The notes beneath the pieces are model-generated. The model did no database searches. It was not told where the DNA came from and saw only the letters and a program-made list of their open reading frames with translations. From Alteromonadaceae bacterium XY-R5 (GTDB taxonomy: Bacteria; Pseudomonadota; Gammaproteobacteria; Enterobacterales; Alteromonadaceae), in the NCBI GenBank assembly GCA_001660395.1, contig LXWE01000003.1, positions 124,001-188,000 of the forward strand: a DNA stretch of 64,000 nt, in the 5' to 3' direction. The translations under genes and the position numbers were made by a program. This document shows positions 52,901-61,923 of this stretch, one piece after another; positions within the stretch are counted from its first letter, which is position 1, and each line of letters begins with the position of its first letter.

Positions 52901-54227
52901 ATGCCTGAGCGGCAGCGGTTATGGCGGTATCCGCTTCTGCTTGCCGGACAATCCTGCGTCGCATCAATAACCCGCCAATCATTACTGCCAGCGCACACAG
53001 GCCAACAAACACGAAGGGGCCAGCCGCACGCCAGTGATCAAACAAGAAGCCACCGGCCACACTGGATATCAGAATGCCCACAGCCCCGCTTAAGTTGAAG
53101 ATACCAATCACAGCGCCACGGGTTTGTTCATTGGTTTGCTGGGCAATCCACACACCCGAGGTAATGATGCCGCCAATTTCGCCCAGGCCAATCAGGATCA
53201 CCACAGCGATCATCGCGCCGCCGAAAGGATCGCTGATCAATGCGGTGCTGCAATACCCCACAAAAGATATCGCCAGGGCGATTAACAGTGCCGTCACCCG
53301 ATTGACCTTATCCGTCAGGATGCCGAAAAACGGTGCCCCCATTAACGCCACACCCTGAGCGATAGCCACAATGCCCCCGGCTTTTTTCAGGGCATCAGCA
53401 CTGTTCATCCCTGCCATTTCGGTACCATAATTAGCCAGCCACAGCGGCATAAAAGCACCGACTATGGTCAGATTCGCACGCGACACAAACGCCGCAGCAT
53501 AGGCCAGCGCAATCCCAGGTTTACGCCCTTCTTTCAGGCCAATGAGCACCAATTCGCGCACAGCCAGGCTATCGTGCTGGGTAGCTTTGACATGGGTTTT
53601 CAAACCGAAAAAAGACAGTAACGCCAGCAACAGGGTGAGCCCTACCACCAGGTAATAGGTCATCACGCCCGATTCAATTACGGCCATGCCGTTATTCTGG
53701 AAAATCGCCGGTAAACGCAGCAACACAAACAGCGCGATAACCGCGCCAATGCCATTACATACTCCCTGGAAGCCAGCCGCTTTGCCACGGCTGACATCCT
53801 GGGCATAATCTGCCAGCAACACCACTATCATGCAGGTAACTGCCGCGATACCCACACCATAGATGACGCGATAACCCAGCAATTCAGGCACTGAGCCAGC
53901 ATGGGGATATAAATATAGAGACAGGGCAACCAATACAAAGCCGGCCACCATCACCACTTTGCGCCCCAGTTTGTCCGACAAGGCGCCAGCTAATGCGGCG
54001 CTGACAATAATTGCAATTTCGCCGGCAAAGTTCAGCTGCCCCGCCACCACACCATGACGTTCACTTGGAATGGCCATGATTTCCGTAAACAAAAACGGTT
54101 GGAAGGCATTGACGAAAGTACCAAGCAAGATAGCTGCGACACAAGTGAGGTAAAAGGTACTCATATTCCAGCCGCCCACACCGTCCGACAGCTGCACCCC
54201 TAAAAATCGTTTGCTTTGGGTTGTCAT
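52899..54227 (-). CDS. MFS transporter (442 aa)
   Basis: Twelve predicted helices with two halves. The loop-2 motif ALSDKLGRKVVMVAG (GxxxDxxGRR/K type) and a matching FGILTDKVNRVTALLI in the second half define the major facilitator superfamily. AAGGAAATATT precedes the ATG. The upstream membrane gene is 28 bases away on the same strand. The pair diverges from the nitrilase-led catabolic operon, so it may import or export that pathway's substrate (inference). Substrate class not resolvable. Confidence 0.9.
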   Translation of the reverse strand: MTTQSKRFLGVQLSDGVGGWNMSTFYLTCVAAILLGTFVNAFQPFLFTEIMAIPSERHGVVAGQLNFAGEIAIIVSAALAGALSDKLGRKVVMVAGFVLVALSLYLYPHAGSVPELLGYRVIYGVGIAAVTCMIVVLLADYAQDVSRGKAAGFQGVCNGIGAVIALFVLLRLPAIFQNNGMAVIESGVMTYYLVVGLTLLLALLSFFGLKTHVKATQHDSLAVRELVLIGLKEGRKPGIALAYAAAFVSRANLTIVGAFMPLWLANYGTEMAGMNSADALKKAGGIVAIAQGVALMGAPFFGILTDKVNRVTALLIALAISFVGYCSTALISDPFGGAMIAVVILIGLGEIGGIITSGVWIAQQTNEQTRGAVIGIFNLSGAVGILISSVAGGFLFDHWRAAGPFVFVGLCALAVMIGGLLMRRRIVRQAEADTAITAAAQA

Positions 54228-54255
54228 AATATTTCCTTATTCGTGCGAATGGCGG

Positions 54256-54957
54256 TTAGGCCAGTTGAGGCTTAAAACGATAGGCTTCAGGCCCGTTCAG
54301 ACTGGCTTTAAACAAGCCCCATCCCGCCAGCGCCATACATCCCTGTGTACTGAAATTCACTAACTGCGCCAGCCACTGAAAACCTTCGCTGCTATCACCG
54401 ACACGTGCCAGCCCGGTGAGCACAAACACCCCGATAAAATTCAGTACAAATAAGACACCGGGCCACTTCACGCCCAGACTCAGGCTGTGTCGGACACCGT
54501 GATACACAAACACCATATTGGCCAGGGTCAGTAATCCCAACAGGGTAAAGAACCAAAGTTTTTTCTCCGGCATAGACAGGGCGAGATACAGGGCCATAGC
54601 CCCCACCAGAGCAATAATGACCAGAGGAACCGACAGACGTACCAACCCCGCGCTAATACCAGCAAACTGACGGCGACCTGCCCAGAAGCAGTAGGTAAGT
54701 AACGTGAAGCCTGGCGCCATGCACATAAACAAGGCGTGATTTAGCCAGATCCAGTTCAGATCCAAGCCTGCAATTAATAGCTTCCAGCTTGCCTTACATA
54801 TGCCGCCTAAAGCGATCAGTAGCACTGACACTTTCGCCAACTGGCCGATTTGGGCATCAATGCCTGTCAGGGTTTGCGCCACTTTCCACAAGCCCAACGT
54901 CGAGAGGGCAATGGGCAAATAATCAAACAGGGCAAGGCCCAGGCTGTACTCATACAT
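54256..54957 (-). CDS. Seven-helix membrane protein (233 aa)
   Basis: Hydrophobic throughout, with about seven helices and short polar loops; the segments GLWKVAQTLTGIDAQIGQLAK and NLDWIWLNHALFMCMAPGF do not point me to a named family. AAGGA lies 6 bases before the ATG. It precedes the MFS gene by 28 bases in a leftward operon divergent from the catabolic operon. Function unknown, possibly a partner of the transporter. Confidence 0.7.
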   Translation of the reverse strand: MYEYSLGLALFDYLPIALSTLGLWKVAQTLTGIDAQIGQLAKVSVLLIALGGICKASWKLLIAGLDLNWIWLNHALFMCMAPGFTLLTYCFWAGRRQFAGISAGLVRLSVPLVIIALVGAMALYLALSMPEKKLWFFTLLGLLTLANMVFVYHGVRHSLSLGVKWPGVLFVLNFIGVFVLTGLARVGDSSEGFQWLAQLVNFSTQGCMALAGWGLFKASLNGPEAYRFKPQLA

Positions 54958-55308
54958 AGCGTATCCTTGTCATCAGTATTATCAGACTACAGCAAGAATA
55001 AAGTGTTTAAATTCAAATACTTTACCTGCACTTGATAACAAGTTTTGAGTTGATTGTTTATGTCAGGTATTGACTAAATGTTATATTGTTAATACTTTAG
55101 AACAATGTTGACAAAAATAACAGCGTTGGCAGGCGTTGTGAAGTACTTAGTGAAGTAATAGGTCAATTAGAGGTGAGAGGGCCAAAATCTGGTTTCTTAA
55201 TTTACCTTAGGCCGTTTACTTACTATGCCAGAACCTCGGTAAAAATCAGCAAAAAAGTACTGATTTTGCAGGGAAAGTTGCCATCACTGACTTAGCAAGG
55301 AAATCCAT
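54958..55308. promoter_or_regulatory. Divergent control region of the MFS pair and nitrilase operon
   Basis: No gene is seen. A candidate rightward promoter is TTGACT (55070-55075), 17 bases, TACTTT (55093-55098). A dyad ATTGTT-N10-AACAAT (55085-55090, 55101-55106) overlaps its spacer and -10, as expected of a repressor site. Near the other end, ATCAGTATTATCAG (54972-54985) resembles the palindrome beside the MarR gene at 46776. Confidence 0.45.
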
Positions 55309-56994
55309 ATGCGCGTAGCCGCTGCCCAATTTGCCGTCACTAATGACCTGGATGCCAATCTGGCCACTTGCCTGCGCATGATCCGCCAGGCTGCAGAAGT
55401 ATCCCCGGATTTAATCCAGCTACCAGAATTCTGCAATCACAATTCCTGGTATGACGATGCAGATTACTGTTATCAGGTGTCTGTGGATCTGGATGGCCCA
55501 TTTTTACAGGCCATTGCTGAAGCCGCTAACGCCGCTAACGCCTATGTGATCATCAACTGTACCGTGCGCCGCGCCAATAACATTGTCACCGGCACCAGCC
55601 TACTGTATTCACCTGAAGGTGAGTTACTGGCTGAAAATGACAAGCAGGTGTTAGTCGGCCACGAAAATGATTTCCTGCAACCAGCGCAAAAGGCTGGCCC
55701 CATTATCGAGACACCATTCGGCAAGCTTGGCATGTATTCCTGTATGGATGGCGTGATCAACGAAACCCCGCGCGGTCTGGCCATGCGTGGTGCGCAGCTG
55801 TTGTGTAACAGCCTGAACTCATTCGCGTTTGACGAAGGTACTTTACACATTCCGGTGCGCGCTGCTGAAAACAAGGTATTCGTGGTCGCCGCCAACAAAG
55901 TTGGCCCACTGATCCCCGAAGCCGTATTAGCGCCCGTGGCCGAAGCCATCAATATCCCAGTGCCCTTCCTGTCGGGTGCCGGTGACAGCCAGATAGTGGC
56001 ACCGGATGGTACAGTGCTGGCCATTGCCGGTCGCGAAGAAGAAGTGATTTGGGCCGATATCGATTTAAGCTACACTGAAAATAAACACCGCCCCGATGGC
56101 ACAGATATTATCAGTAGCCGCCGACCTGAACTCTATCACCCGTTAGCAGACGATCCTGCAACCCAGGTGCTGCCTGAAATGGACGCTCCTACGCAGATGC
56201 AAGCCGCCTGTATCGCGCCAGCGTCCGCCGATCTGGCTGCGTTATTACGCCAAATTCAGGACGTGCAGCAACAGGGAACTCGGCTGCTTGCCCTGCCACC
56301 TTTGGCGGGTTTATATGCCGTCCCAACTGACGGGCAACAAGCCGAGGCATTGGTTGCCAGTTGTCAGACGCTGCTGAGCCAGTTAAGTGAAATCTGCTTA
56401 CCTGAAACCATTCTCTCCACCAGCCTGGTGTTACACACAGATACAGGTTTGGGCCACGCTGCGGTGCTGATTGGTAAAGCCGGATTGCTGTTTAAACAAC
56501 TGCCGGTGCACAAAAGCCAACACGAAGCCTGGAGTGTGAAATGTGATCAGTTTGATTACTTCGACTCGCCTTATGGCCGCTTAGCCTGTTTGCTCGAAGC
56601 CGACAGTATTTATCCTGAAGCCTTCCGCCTGCTCGCCATGCAGGGCGTGCAAATTGCGCTGCTGCCTTACGAACATCAGGAAGCCTGGCAGTTAGGCACA
56701 GGCCTGTTAGAACGCTCGGCCGAAAACCGCATCAATCTGTTGGTTGCCGGCACGACACCAGCACAACAGCTGATCACAGCATTACAGCACGATTTTACCC
56801 TGATGACGCCCTGGAAAACCCGTCAGTTTGACGGCTGGCTCTGTCATCCGGAATTCAGCCGTGGCAGTGATACGCCTATTCTGAGTCGCACCATTTACCC
56901 CAGTGCGTCCCATAACAAAGTCACCTCCCACCGCACCCATGTTATTAACAGCCGCCCGTGGCATTTGCTGCGCACCATGCAGATTTGTGAATAA
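55309..56994 (+). CDS. Double-domain carbon-nitrogen hydrolase, second domain degenerate (561 aa)
   Basis: The first half (about residues 1-285) is a complete nitrilase-superfamily domain with Glu40 (QLPEF), Lys112 (ENDKQVL) and Cys145 (MYSCMDG). The second half (about 295-545) repeats the fold: LLALPPLAGLY where the Glu should be, and RLACLLEADSIYPEAF where the Cys position is taken by Glu. So one active and one non-catalytic domain are fused. It likely hydrolyses an amide or nitrile in the cytoplasm. First gene of a tightly packed operon; AAGGAAATCCAT-ATG start. Confidence 0.9.
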   Translation: MRVAAAQFAVTNDLDANLATCLRMIRQAAEVSPDLIQLPEFCNHNSWYDDADYCYQVSVDLDGPFLQAIAEAANAANAYVIINCTVRRANNIVTGTSLLYSPEGELLAENDKQVLVGHENDFLQPAQKAGPIIETPFGKLGMYSCMDGVINETPRGLAMRGAQLLCNSLNSFAFDEGTLHIPVRAAENKVFVVAANKVGPLIPEAVLAPVAEAINIPVPFLSGAGDSQIVAPDGTVLAIAGREEEVIWADIDLSYTENKHRPDGTDIISSRRPELYHPLADDPATQVLPEMDAPTQMQAACIAPASADLAALLRQIQDVQQQGTRLLALPPLAGLYAVPTDGQQAEALVASCQTLLSQLSEICLPETILSTSLVLHTDTGLGHAAVLIGKAGLLFKQLPVHKSQHEAWSVKCDQFDYFDSPYGRLACLLEADSIYPEAFRLLAMQGVQIALLPYEHQEAWQLGTGLLERSAENRINLLVAGTTPAQQLITALQHDFTLMTPWKTRQFDGWLCHPEFSRGSDTPILSRTIYPSASHNKVTSHRTHVINSRPWHLLRTMQICE

Positions 56995-57003
56995 GGATCC
57001 AAC

Positions 57004-57726
57004 ATGACCTCATTACCTCAAAGCCTCTCCGATACCAATGTGGATCGTATTGTCAGCCGCCTGGGCCTGACCGAAGTAAAACAGGACGATGGCCCCTTTA
57101 TGACCCTGACCAGCAATGCGCCGTTTGCGCAAGGGCCGGTGGGCAGTGTACGTGTGTTTGAAGGCGGCGGCATCGACAAACTGGTGACCTGCTCCATCGT
57201 CGTGCCTGCCATTGGCCTGGACTCGCACATGCTGTTTGCGTTTACCCCTGCCAACAGCCTGGTACCGCACTTTACCCTGGATTCGGTGAAGGCCGGTGAG
57301 CACTACGCCTTTCACCTGGACATGATTCCCCGCGCCGACCTGGGCCAGCACATAGAGTATATGAATCAGGTGTATCAGCCGCTGACAGAAAAATTCGACG
57401 CAGCTGAAGCCATGGAAGGGATCACCAAAGCCCATATTTCGCCGCGCCAGCGCGCCATTATGTCGCCCTGGATGCTGGTGCACCGTGCCACTGAGGCCGC
57501 CTTTACCCAGCTGTTCGACCATGCCGGCGCCTACCTGGATTACTGGTTCGATTTACTCAGCCAGCCGCTGGAACTGGGTATCAGTGCTGAACAAATTGCG
57601 ACTCGTGACAAGGCTAATCGCGCGGCCATCTTTTCGCCGGACATCGATCCGGTATGGAAGCAGATCGATGGCCTGATTGGCCAGACAGATGCCGAAGCAC
57701 TGCGCCGCCTACTCAGAGGCGAGTAA
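57004..57726 (+). CDS. Red-chlorophyll-catabolite-reductase-like oxidoreductase (240 aa)
   Basis: The segments VPHFTLDSVKAG (87-98), AFHLDMIPRADLGQHIEYM (102-120) and ISPRQRAIMSPWML (145-158) resemble the core of plant RCC reductase and, more distantly, ferredoxin-dependent bilin reductases. These use an open-chain tetrapyrrole substrate and ferredoxin electrons without a bound cofactor. The match is by motif reading only; bacterial members are of unknown function. It sits 9 bases after the nitrilase gene and 53 bases before the acyl-CoA-dehydrogenase-like gene, in an operon of N- and ring-acting enzymes. Start ATG 57004 has AAGGATCC upstream. Confidence 0.7.
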   Translation: MTSLPQSLSDTNVDRIVSRLGLTEVKQDDGPFMTLTSNAPFAQGPVGSVRVFEGGGIDKLVTCSIVVPAIGLDSHMLFAFTPANSLVPHFTLDSVKAGEHYAFHLDMIPRADLGQHIEYMNQVYQPLTEKFDAAEAMEGITKAHISPRQRAIMSPWMLVHRATEAAFTQLFDHAGAYLDYWFDLLSQPLELGISAEQIATRDKANRAAIFSPDIDPVWKQIDGLIGQTDAEALRRLLRGE

Positions 57727-57779
57727 TCCCTGCTAACGCAGGTTTCGCCTCGCCAGCTAACAAGGACAAAGGACACACA

Positions 57780-59054
57780 ATGAAACTGACCGGTGAATAT
57801 TTCGTAGAAGACATGAGCGCGGCGGAAAAGGCCCGCGCTGAAAAAGTCGAAGCCATATTGCCCGCGATTAAAGCCGCCGCCCTGATGGCTGATGCCGAAG
57901 GCGCGTTTCCGCAGCAGCATGTGAATACACTAAGCGAAGCAGGTTTACTTGGCCTAATCATCCCCGAAGAATTTGGTGGTATGGGCGGCGGACTGCGCGA
58001 CTTAGCCGCCACCACCTTTGCCCTCGGCAGTGTCTGTCCTTCAACCGCGTTAGCTTATTTCTTTCACTGCTCCTCGGCCTCGCGCGGCTTACTGGCGTTA
58101 GAAGCCATTGAAGCCGGATTATTTACCGATGCAGAAGCTGTTAAAGTAAAAGCCTTTGCCGAAAAAGTACTTTCGTCCATGGGCCAGGAAGGGTTGTGGC
58201 TGGCCAACTTCGCCAGCGAAACGGTCAAATCCCAAAGTGCAGCCATCACCATTTCTACCACGGCCAAAGCGGTTGAGGGTGGCTATCTGCTCAACGGCAT
58301 CAAATCCTTTGGTTGCGCCACCGGCATTGCCGATTACTATCTGGTCACCGCCAGCCTCGACGGCTATAACGATGCCTCTGGCCTGTGTACTTTTATGATT
58401 GCCAAAGATGCCAAGGGCGTCAACGAGCGGCAGAAATGGGATGCCCTGGGCATGCGCGGTACCGCCACCCATGGCCTGATTCTCGAAGATGTATTTGTGG
58501 CCGAAGAAATGGCTCTCACCGTCCCCGGTGCCTTTGTCAAATGCATGCAAATGAGCCGCGGCAGCTTTGTTGGCAACCAACTGGCAGGCATAGCCGTGTA
58601 TCTGGGCACCGCCTGGTCTTTGTATCAGCAAACGCTGGCGGGTCTGACCAAAGCCAAATTCGCCGATACCGGTAAATCCATTGCTTCGTCGCCCATGCAC
58701 CAGCAGTTAATCGGCGAAATGATGGCGGATTTAGAAACCGCCAGCCTGTGGCTGCGCCGTCAGCTGCAACTGGAAACCGCCGAGCCGGAAATTCTGCCGA
58801 AAAACGAAGTGGTCAAACGCTGGCGCCTGTGCAAAGGCCAGGTGTCTGAATATGGCTTTAAAGTCGCCGTGAACGCCCTTAAATGTACCGGTACCTCAGG
58901 TACCGGCAATCAGCATCCTAGCGCATTAGGCCTGCGTAACATGGCCATGGCCCTGGTACAGGCTTTCCCGGCTGAGCGCGGACGTTTAATGGCGGCGCAA
59001 ATGGAAACCGATGGTGCTGAGCAAAGTCAGTTTGGTGTGGGCAAGGGAGCATAA
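57780..59054 (+). CDS. Acyl-CoA-dehydrogenase-fold flavoprotein (424 aa)
   Basis: Start ATG 57780, behind AAGGACAAAGGA; the frame extends upstream. The fold is shown by LIIPEEFGGMGGGLRDLA, then KSFGCATGIADYYLVTAS (the beta domain), DALGMRGTATHGLILEDVFV and the helical C-terminal domain. I do not see a clear catalytic Glu in the C-terminal domain (GTSGTGNQHPSALGLRNM), so it may be a group D-type flavin monooxygenase (DszC/HpaB-like) instead of a dehydrogenase. In this operon a hydroxylation or desaturation of the ring compound is plausible (inference). Confidence 0.85.
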   Translation: MKLTGEYFVEDMSAAEKARAEKVEAILPAIKAAALMADAEGAFPQQHVNTLSEAGLLGLIIPEEFGGMGGGLRDLAATTFALGSVCPSTALAYFFHCSSASRGLLALEAIEAGLFTDAEAVKVKAFAEKVLSSMGQEGLWLANFASETVKSQSAAITISTTAKAVEGGYLLNGIKSFGCATGIADYYLVTASLDGYNDASGLCTFMIAKDAKGVNERQKWDALGMRGTATHGLILEDVFVAEEMALTVPGAFVKCMQMSRGSFVGNQLAGIAVYLGTAWSLYQQTLAGLTKAKFADTGKSIASSPMHQQLIGEMMADLETASLWLRRQLQLETAEPEILPKNEVVKRWRLCKGQVSEYGFKVAVNALKCTGTSGTGNQHPSALGLRNMAMALVQAFPAERGRLMAAQMETDGAEQSQFGVGKGA

Positions 59055-59056
59055 GC

Positions 59057-60487
59057 ATGAACCTGCCTACCCTGGAAAATGTGATTAATGACACCTTTTC
59101 ACCGCCGGCTGTGCATCTCGGTACACAGATGGCGGATGTGAACACAGGCGAAGCTCTCGGGCCTCAGCAAAGCAGCAACGCCATGCAACTGGAGCTGGCT
59201 TTGGCCAGCGCCTGGGACAATCATCAGTCGGGCCGCTGGGCGAGTTTGCCCGGCAGCAAACGCGCAGAATATTTAGACGCCGTCGCTGAAGAACTGGATA
59301 AGCATCAGGCCGAAATAGCCTGGGCCGATGCCGCCCAAACCGGGGTGATTTTAAGCCTGACTCAACTGTTCGCCAAAGTCTGCAGCATGGCCTTTCGTCA
59401 GGGTGCTGATCTGGCCCGCAATCATCCTGACCAGCGCGAAATGCAGGGCCAGTTTAGTCCGATTCTGATTGAACGCTTACCTCTGGGTGTGGCCGCGATC
59501 ATCGCGCCCTGGAATGCCCCGTCGGGCATAGCCTGTCATAAATTGGCCAGTGCCTTAGCCGCTGGCTGCCCGGTCATTTTTAAACCGTCTGAATGGGCAC
59601 CGGCCTCGGCTCAGTATATTGCCAACGCCATCGCCGCAGCCAAGTTACCAGCAGGCACCTTTCAACTGGTGCATGGCGATGCCAGTATCGGTAAAGCCCT
59701 GGTAGAAGATAAGCGTGTCGCCGCCGTGTCTTTTACCGGCGGTGCCTTAGGTGGCAGCGCCGTCGGTGCCAGCTGTGGTGCGCAGATAAAACCAGTGCAG
59801 CTGGAACTGGGTGGCAACAATGCCATGCTGGTGCTGGACGATGCTGATTTGAACAAAGTCGCCGACAATATCGTCACCGGCCTGACGACCATGAATGCCC
59901 AGTGGTGTCGCGCCCTGGGCCGGGTAATCGTGCCAAAACATTTGCGCGATTCGTTACTCAGTCTGGCATTAAGTAAACTCAAAGACATCAAAATGGGATC
60001 GTCACTGGATCCCGACAGCCAAATGGGCCCGCTGGTGCATAAGGGCCATCTGGCCCATATCAGTGATGCAGTTGAAACCTACCGAGCCCTGGGCGCTGCC
60101 ATTCATCAGGTCACCAAGCTGCCTGAACTCAGTGGCTGGTTTTATCCGCCAACGCTGATCACCGGATTAGAAGGCGAGCAGTGTCTGGAAGAGATTTTCG
60201 GTCCGGTTGCCACAGTGCACACCTACGAAGATATAAAAGACGGCATCAGGCTGGCCAATCAAACCGAATATGGCCTGGCCGCTTACGTATTTGGCAGTGA
60301 AGCCAACGCCTGGCCCATTGCTCGTCAGCTACGTGCCGGCGGGGTCAAAATCAATAAAGTCACCCTGTTTAATTTAAGCCATGAAGCCCCGCGTCCGGCC
60401 TGGGGCAAAAGCGGTCTAGGTGAAGAAGGCCATATCGAAACGTTTGAGTTCTTCCGTGGTACCCGCGTGGTAGGAGTGGCAGGCTGA
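59057..60487 (+). CDS. Aldehyde dehydrogenase family protein (476 aa)
   Basis: A full-length NAD(P)-dependent aldehyde dehydrogenase. Features: IIAPWNAPSGIACHKLASAL, FKPSEWAPASA, SFTGGALGGSAVG, the general-base Glu in LELGGNNAMLVLDDAD and the nucleophile Cys in NAQWCRALGRV. The end has EEIFGPVATVHTYE. It differs from the following paralogue, so two aldehyde steps or two substrates are implied. Two bases separate it from the preceding stop, and its stop overlaps the next start (TGATG). Confidence 0.93.
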   Translation: MNLPTLENVINDTFSPPAVHLGTQMADVNTGEALGPQQSSNAMQLELALASAWDNHQSGRWASLPGSKRAEYLDAVAEELDKHQAEIAWADAAQTGVILSLTQLFAKVCSMAFRQGADLARNHPDQREMQGQFSPILIERLPLGVAAIIAPWNAPSGIACHKLASALAAGCPVIFKPSEWAPASAQYIANAIAAAKLPAGTFQLVHGDASIGKALVEDKRVAAVSFTGGALGGSAVGASCGAQIKPVQLELGGNNAMLVLDDADLNKVADNIVTGLTTMNAQWCRALGRVIVPKHLRDSLLSLALSKLKDIKMGSSLDPDSQMGPLVHKGHLAHISDAVETYRALGAAIHQVTKLPELSGWFYPPTLITGLEGEQCLEEIFGPVATVHTYEDIKDGIRLANQTEYGLAAYVFGSEANAWPIARQLRAGGVKINKVTLFNLSHEAPRPAWGKSGLGEEGHIETFEFFRGTRVVGVAG

Positions 60488-61923
60488 TGCAGACCCAATT
60501 ATTTATTAACGGTGCCTATGTCGATGCCGCCAGCGGTGAAACCTTTGATGTGCTGGCTCCAGCCACCGAGCAAGTACTGGCCAGGGTTGCCCGTGCCGGT
60601 GCCGAAGATGTGGGTGTAGCCGTTGCGGCTGCCCGCACTGGTGCCAAAGCCTGGCAGGCGCTGACGCCCGCGGCCCGCGAAGCCTGTCTGCTCAAAGCCG
60701 CTGATCTGGTTGCCGCGCAGGGCATGGAACGTCTGCTGGATATTCTGATCGACGAAAGCGGTTCGGTAATCAATAAAGCCCGCATGGAAGTGCGCTACAC
60801 GGTCGATTTGCTGCGCACCGCTGCCGGAGAAGCCCGCCGTTTGTACGGTGAAACCTTCCCCAACGATAATCCTTCGCGCATTTCTATGGTGATGCGCGAA
60901 CCGCTCGGCGTAGTGGCAGTAATTTCGCCCTATAACGCGCCGTTGTCGCTGCTGACCAAAATGCTGGCATTTCCGCTGGCAGCAGGCAATGCCATCGTGG
61001 TTAAACCCTCGGAAGAAACGCCGTTAATTGCCCTGGCTCTGGCCGAAATATTACATGAGGCCGGCTTTCCGGATGGCGTGGTGAACGTGATCACCGGCTT
61101 TGGCGCTGAGTGTGGTGCGCCCCTGACCAATCATCCGGGCATTAACTGTATCGCCCTTACAGGTTCCACCACCACAGGCAAACTAGTGGGTGCTCAGGCC
61201 ATGCAGCGAATGCTGAAAACCCAGCTCGAACTGGGGGGAAAAAGTGCCGTACTGATTCTCGCCGATGCCGATCCGGTCAAGGCCGCCAACATTGTCGCTC
61301 AGGGCATCTTTACCCATTCTGGCCAGATTTGCATGGCTAACAGCCGCGCCATTGTTGAGCGCAGTATTTATCCGGAATTAGTCGATGCCATCATTGCCAT
61401 CTGCCGCGCTATGCCGATTGGCCCGCTGCGGGATGAAAGCTCGGTGTACGGCCCGCTGATTAACCGTAAAGCCGTAGAGAAAGTGCAGGCCATTGTTGAT
61501 GATGCCGTCAGCAAAGGCGCCACCTTGTTATATGGCGGTAAGGTGCGTGATGGTTTGGTATATGAACCCACCATTCTGGCCAACGTACCCCACAGCTGTC
61601 TGGCCTGGCGTGAAGAACTGTTTGGCCCTGTGCTGTGTATCAGTGCAGCTGATGGTATCGAAGATGCGGTCTCCCAGGCCAACGATGCCGATTACGGTTT
61701 ATCGTCTGCGGTTCTGACCCGCGATATCGCCAAAGCCATGTATGCCGCCAAACATTTAGAGGCCGGTGCGGTGCACATAGGCATGCACGCATTCCAAAGC
61801 AATGCTCTGGCCCCCATTGGCGGCAGTAAGCTCTCTGGCATAGGCCGCAGTGGCGGTGCTTACTCCACCGAAGAATTTACCGAAGTGAAATGGATCAGCA
61901 TGGAGTTAAATCCCGATGTCTGA
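60487..61923 (+). CDS. Aldehyde dehydrogenase family protein (478 aa)
   Basis: The second aldehyde dehydrogenase of the operon. Key motifs: VISPYNAPLSLLTKMLAFPL, VKPSEETPLIALA, ALTGSTTTGKLVG, base Glu in LELGGKSAVLILADAD, nucleophile Cys in SGQICMANSRAIV and REELFGPVLCI. Its ATG overlaps the upstream stop by one base and its stop overlaps the next start, so translation is coupled. It is of the vanillin/betaine-aldehyde type by general look; substrate not resolvable. Confidence 0.94.
   Translation: MQTQLFINGAYVDAASGETFDVLAPATEQVLARVARAGAEDVGVAVAAARTGAKAWQALTPAAREACLLKAADLVAAQGMERLLDILIDESGSVINKARMEVRYTVDLLRTAAGEARRLYGETFPNDNPSRISMVMREPLGVVAVISPYNAPLSLLTKMLAFPLAAGNAIVVKPSEETPLIALALAEILHEAGFPDGVVNVITGFGAECGAPLTNHPGINCIALTGSTTTGKLVGAQAMQRMLKTQLELGGKSAVLILADADPVKAANIVAQGIFTHSGQICMANSRAIVERSIYPELVDAIIAICRAMPIGPLRDESSVYGPLINRKAVEKVQAIVDDAVSKGATLLYGGKVRDGLVYEPTILANVPHSCLAWREELFGPVLCISAADGIEDAVSQANDADYGLSSAVLTRDIAKAMYAAKHLEAGAVHIGMHAFQSNALAPIGGSKLSGIGRSGGAYSTEEFTEVKWISMELNPDV

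Noticed and set aside
58119..58700. 193-residue minus-strand frame in the acyl-CoA-dehydrogenase-like gene
   Set aside because: Antisense to a complete, motif-bearing gene in a coupled operon.
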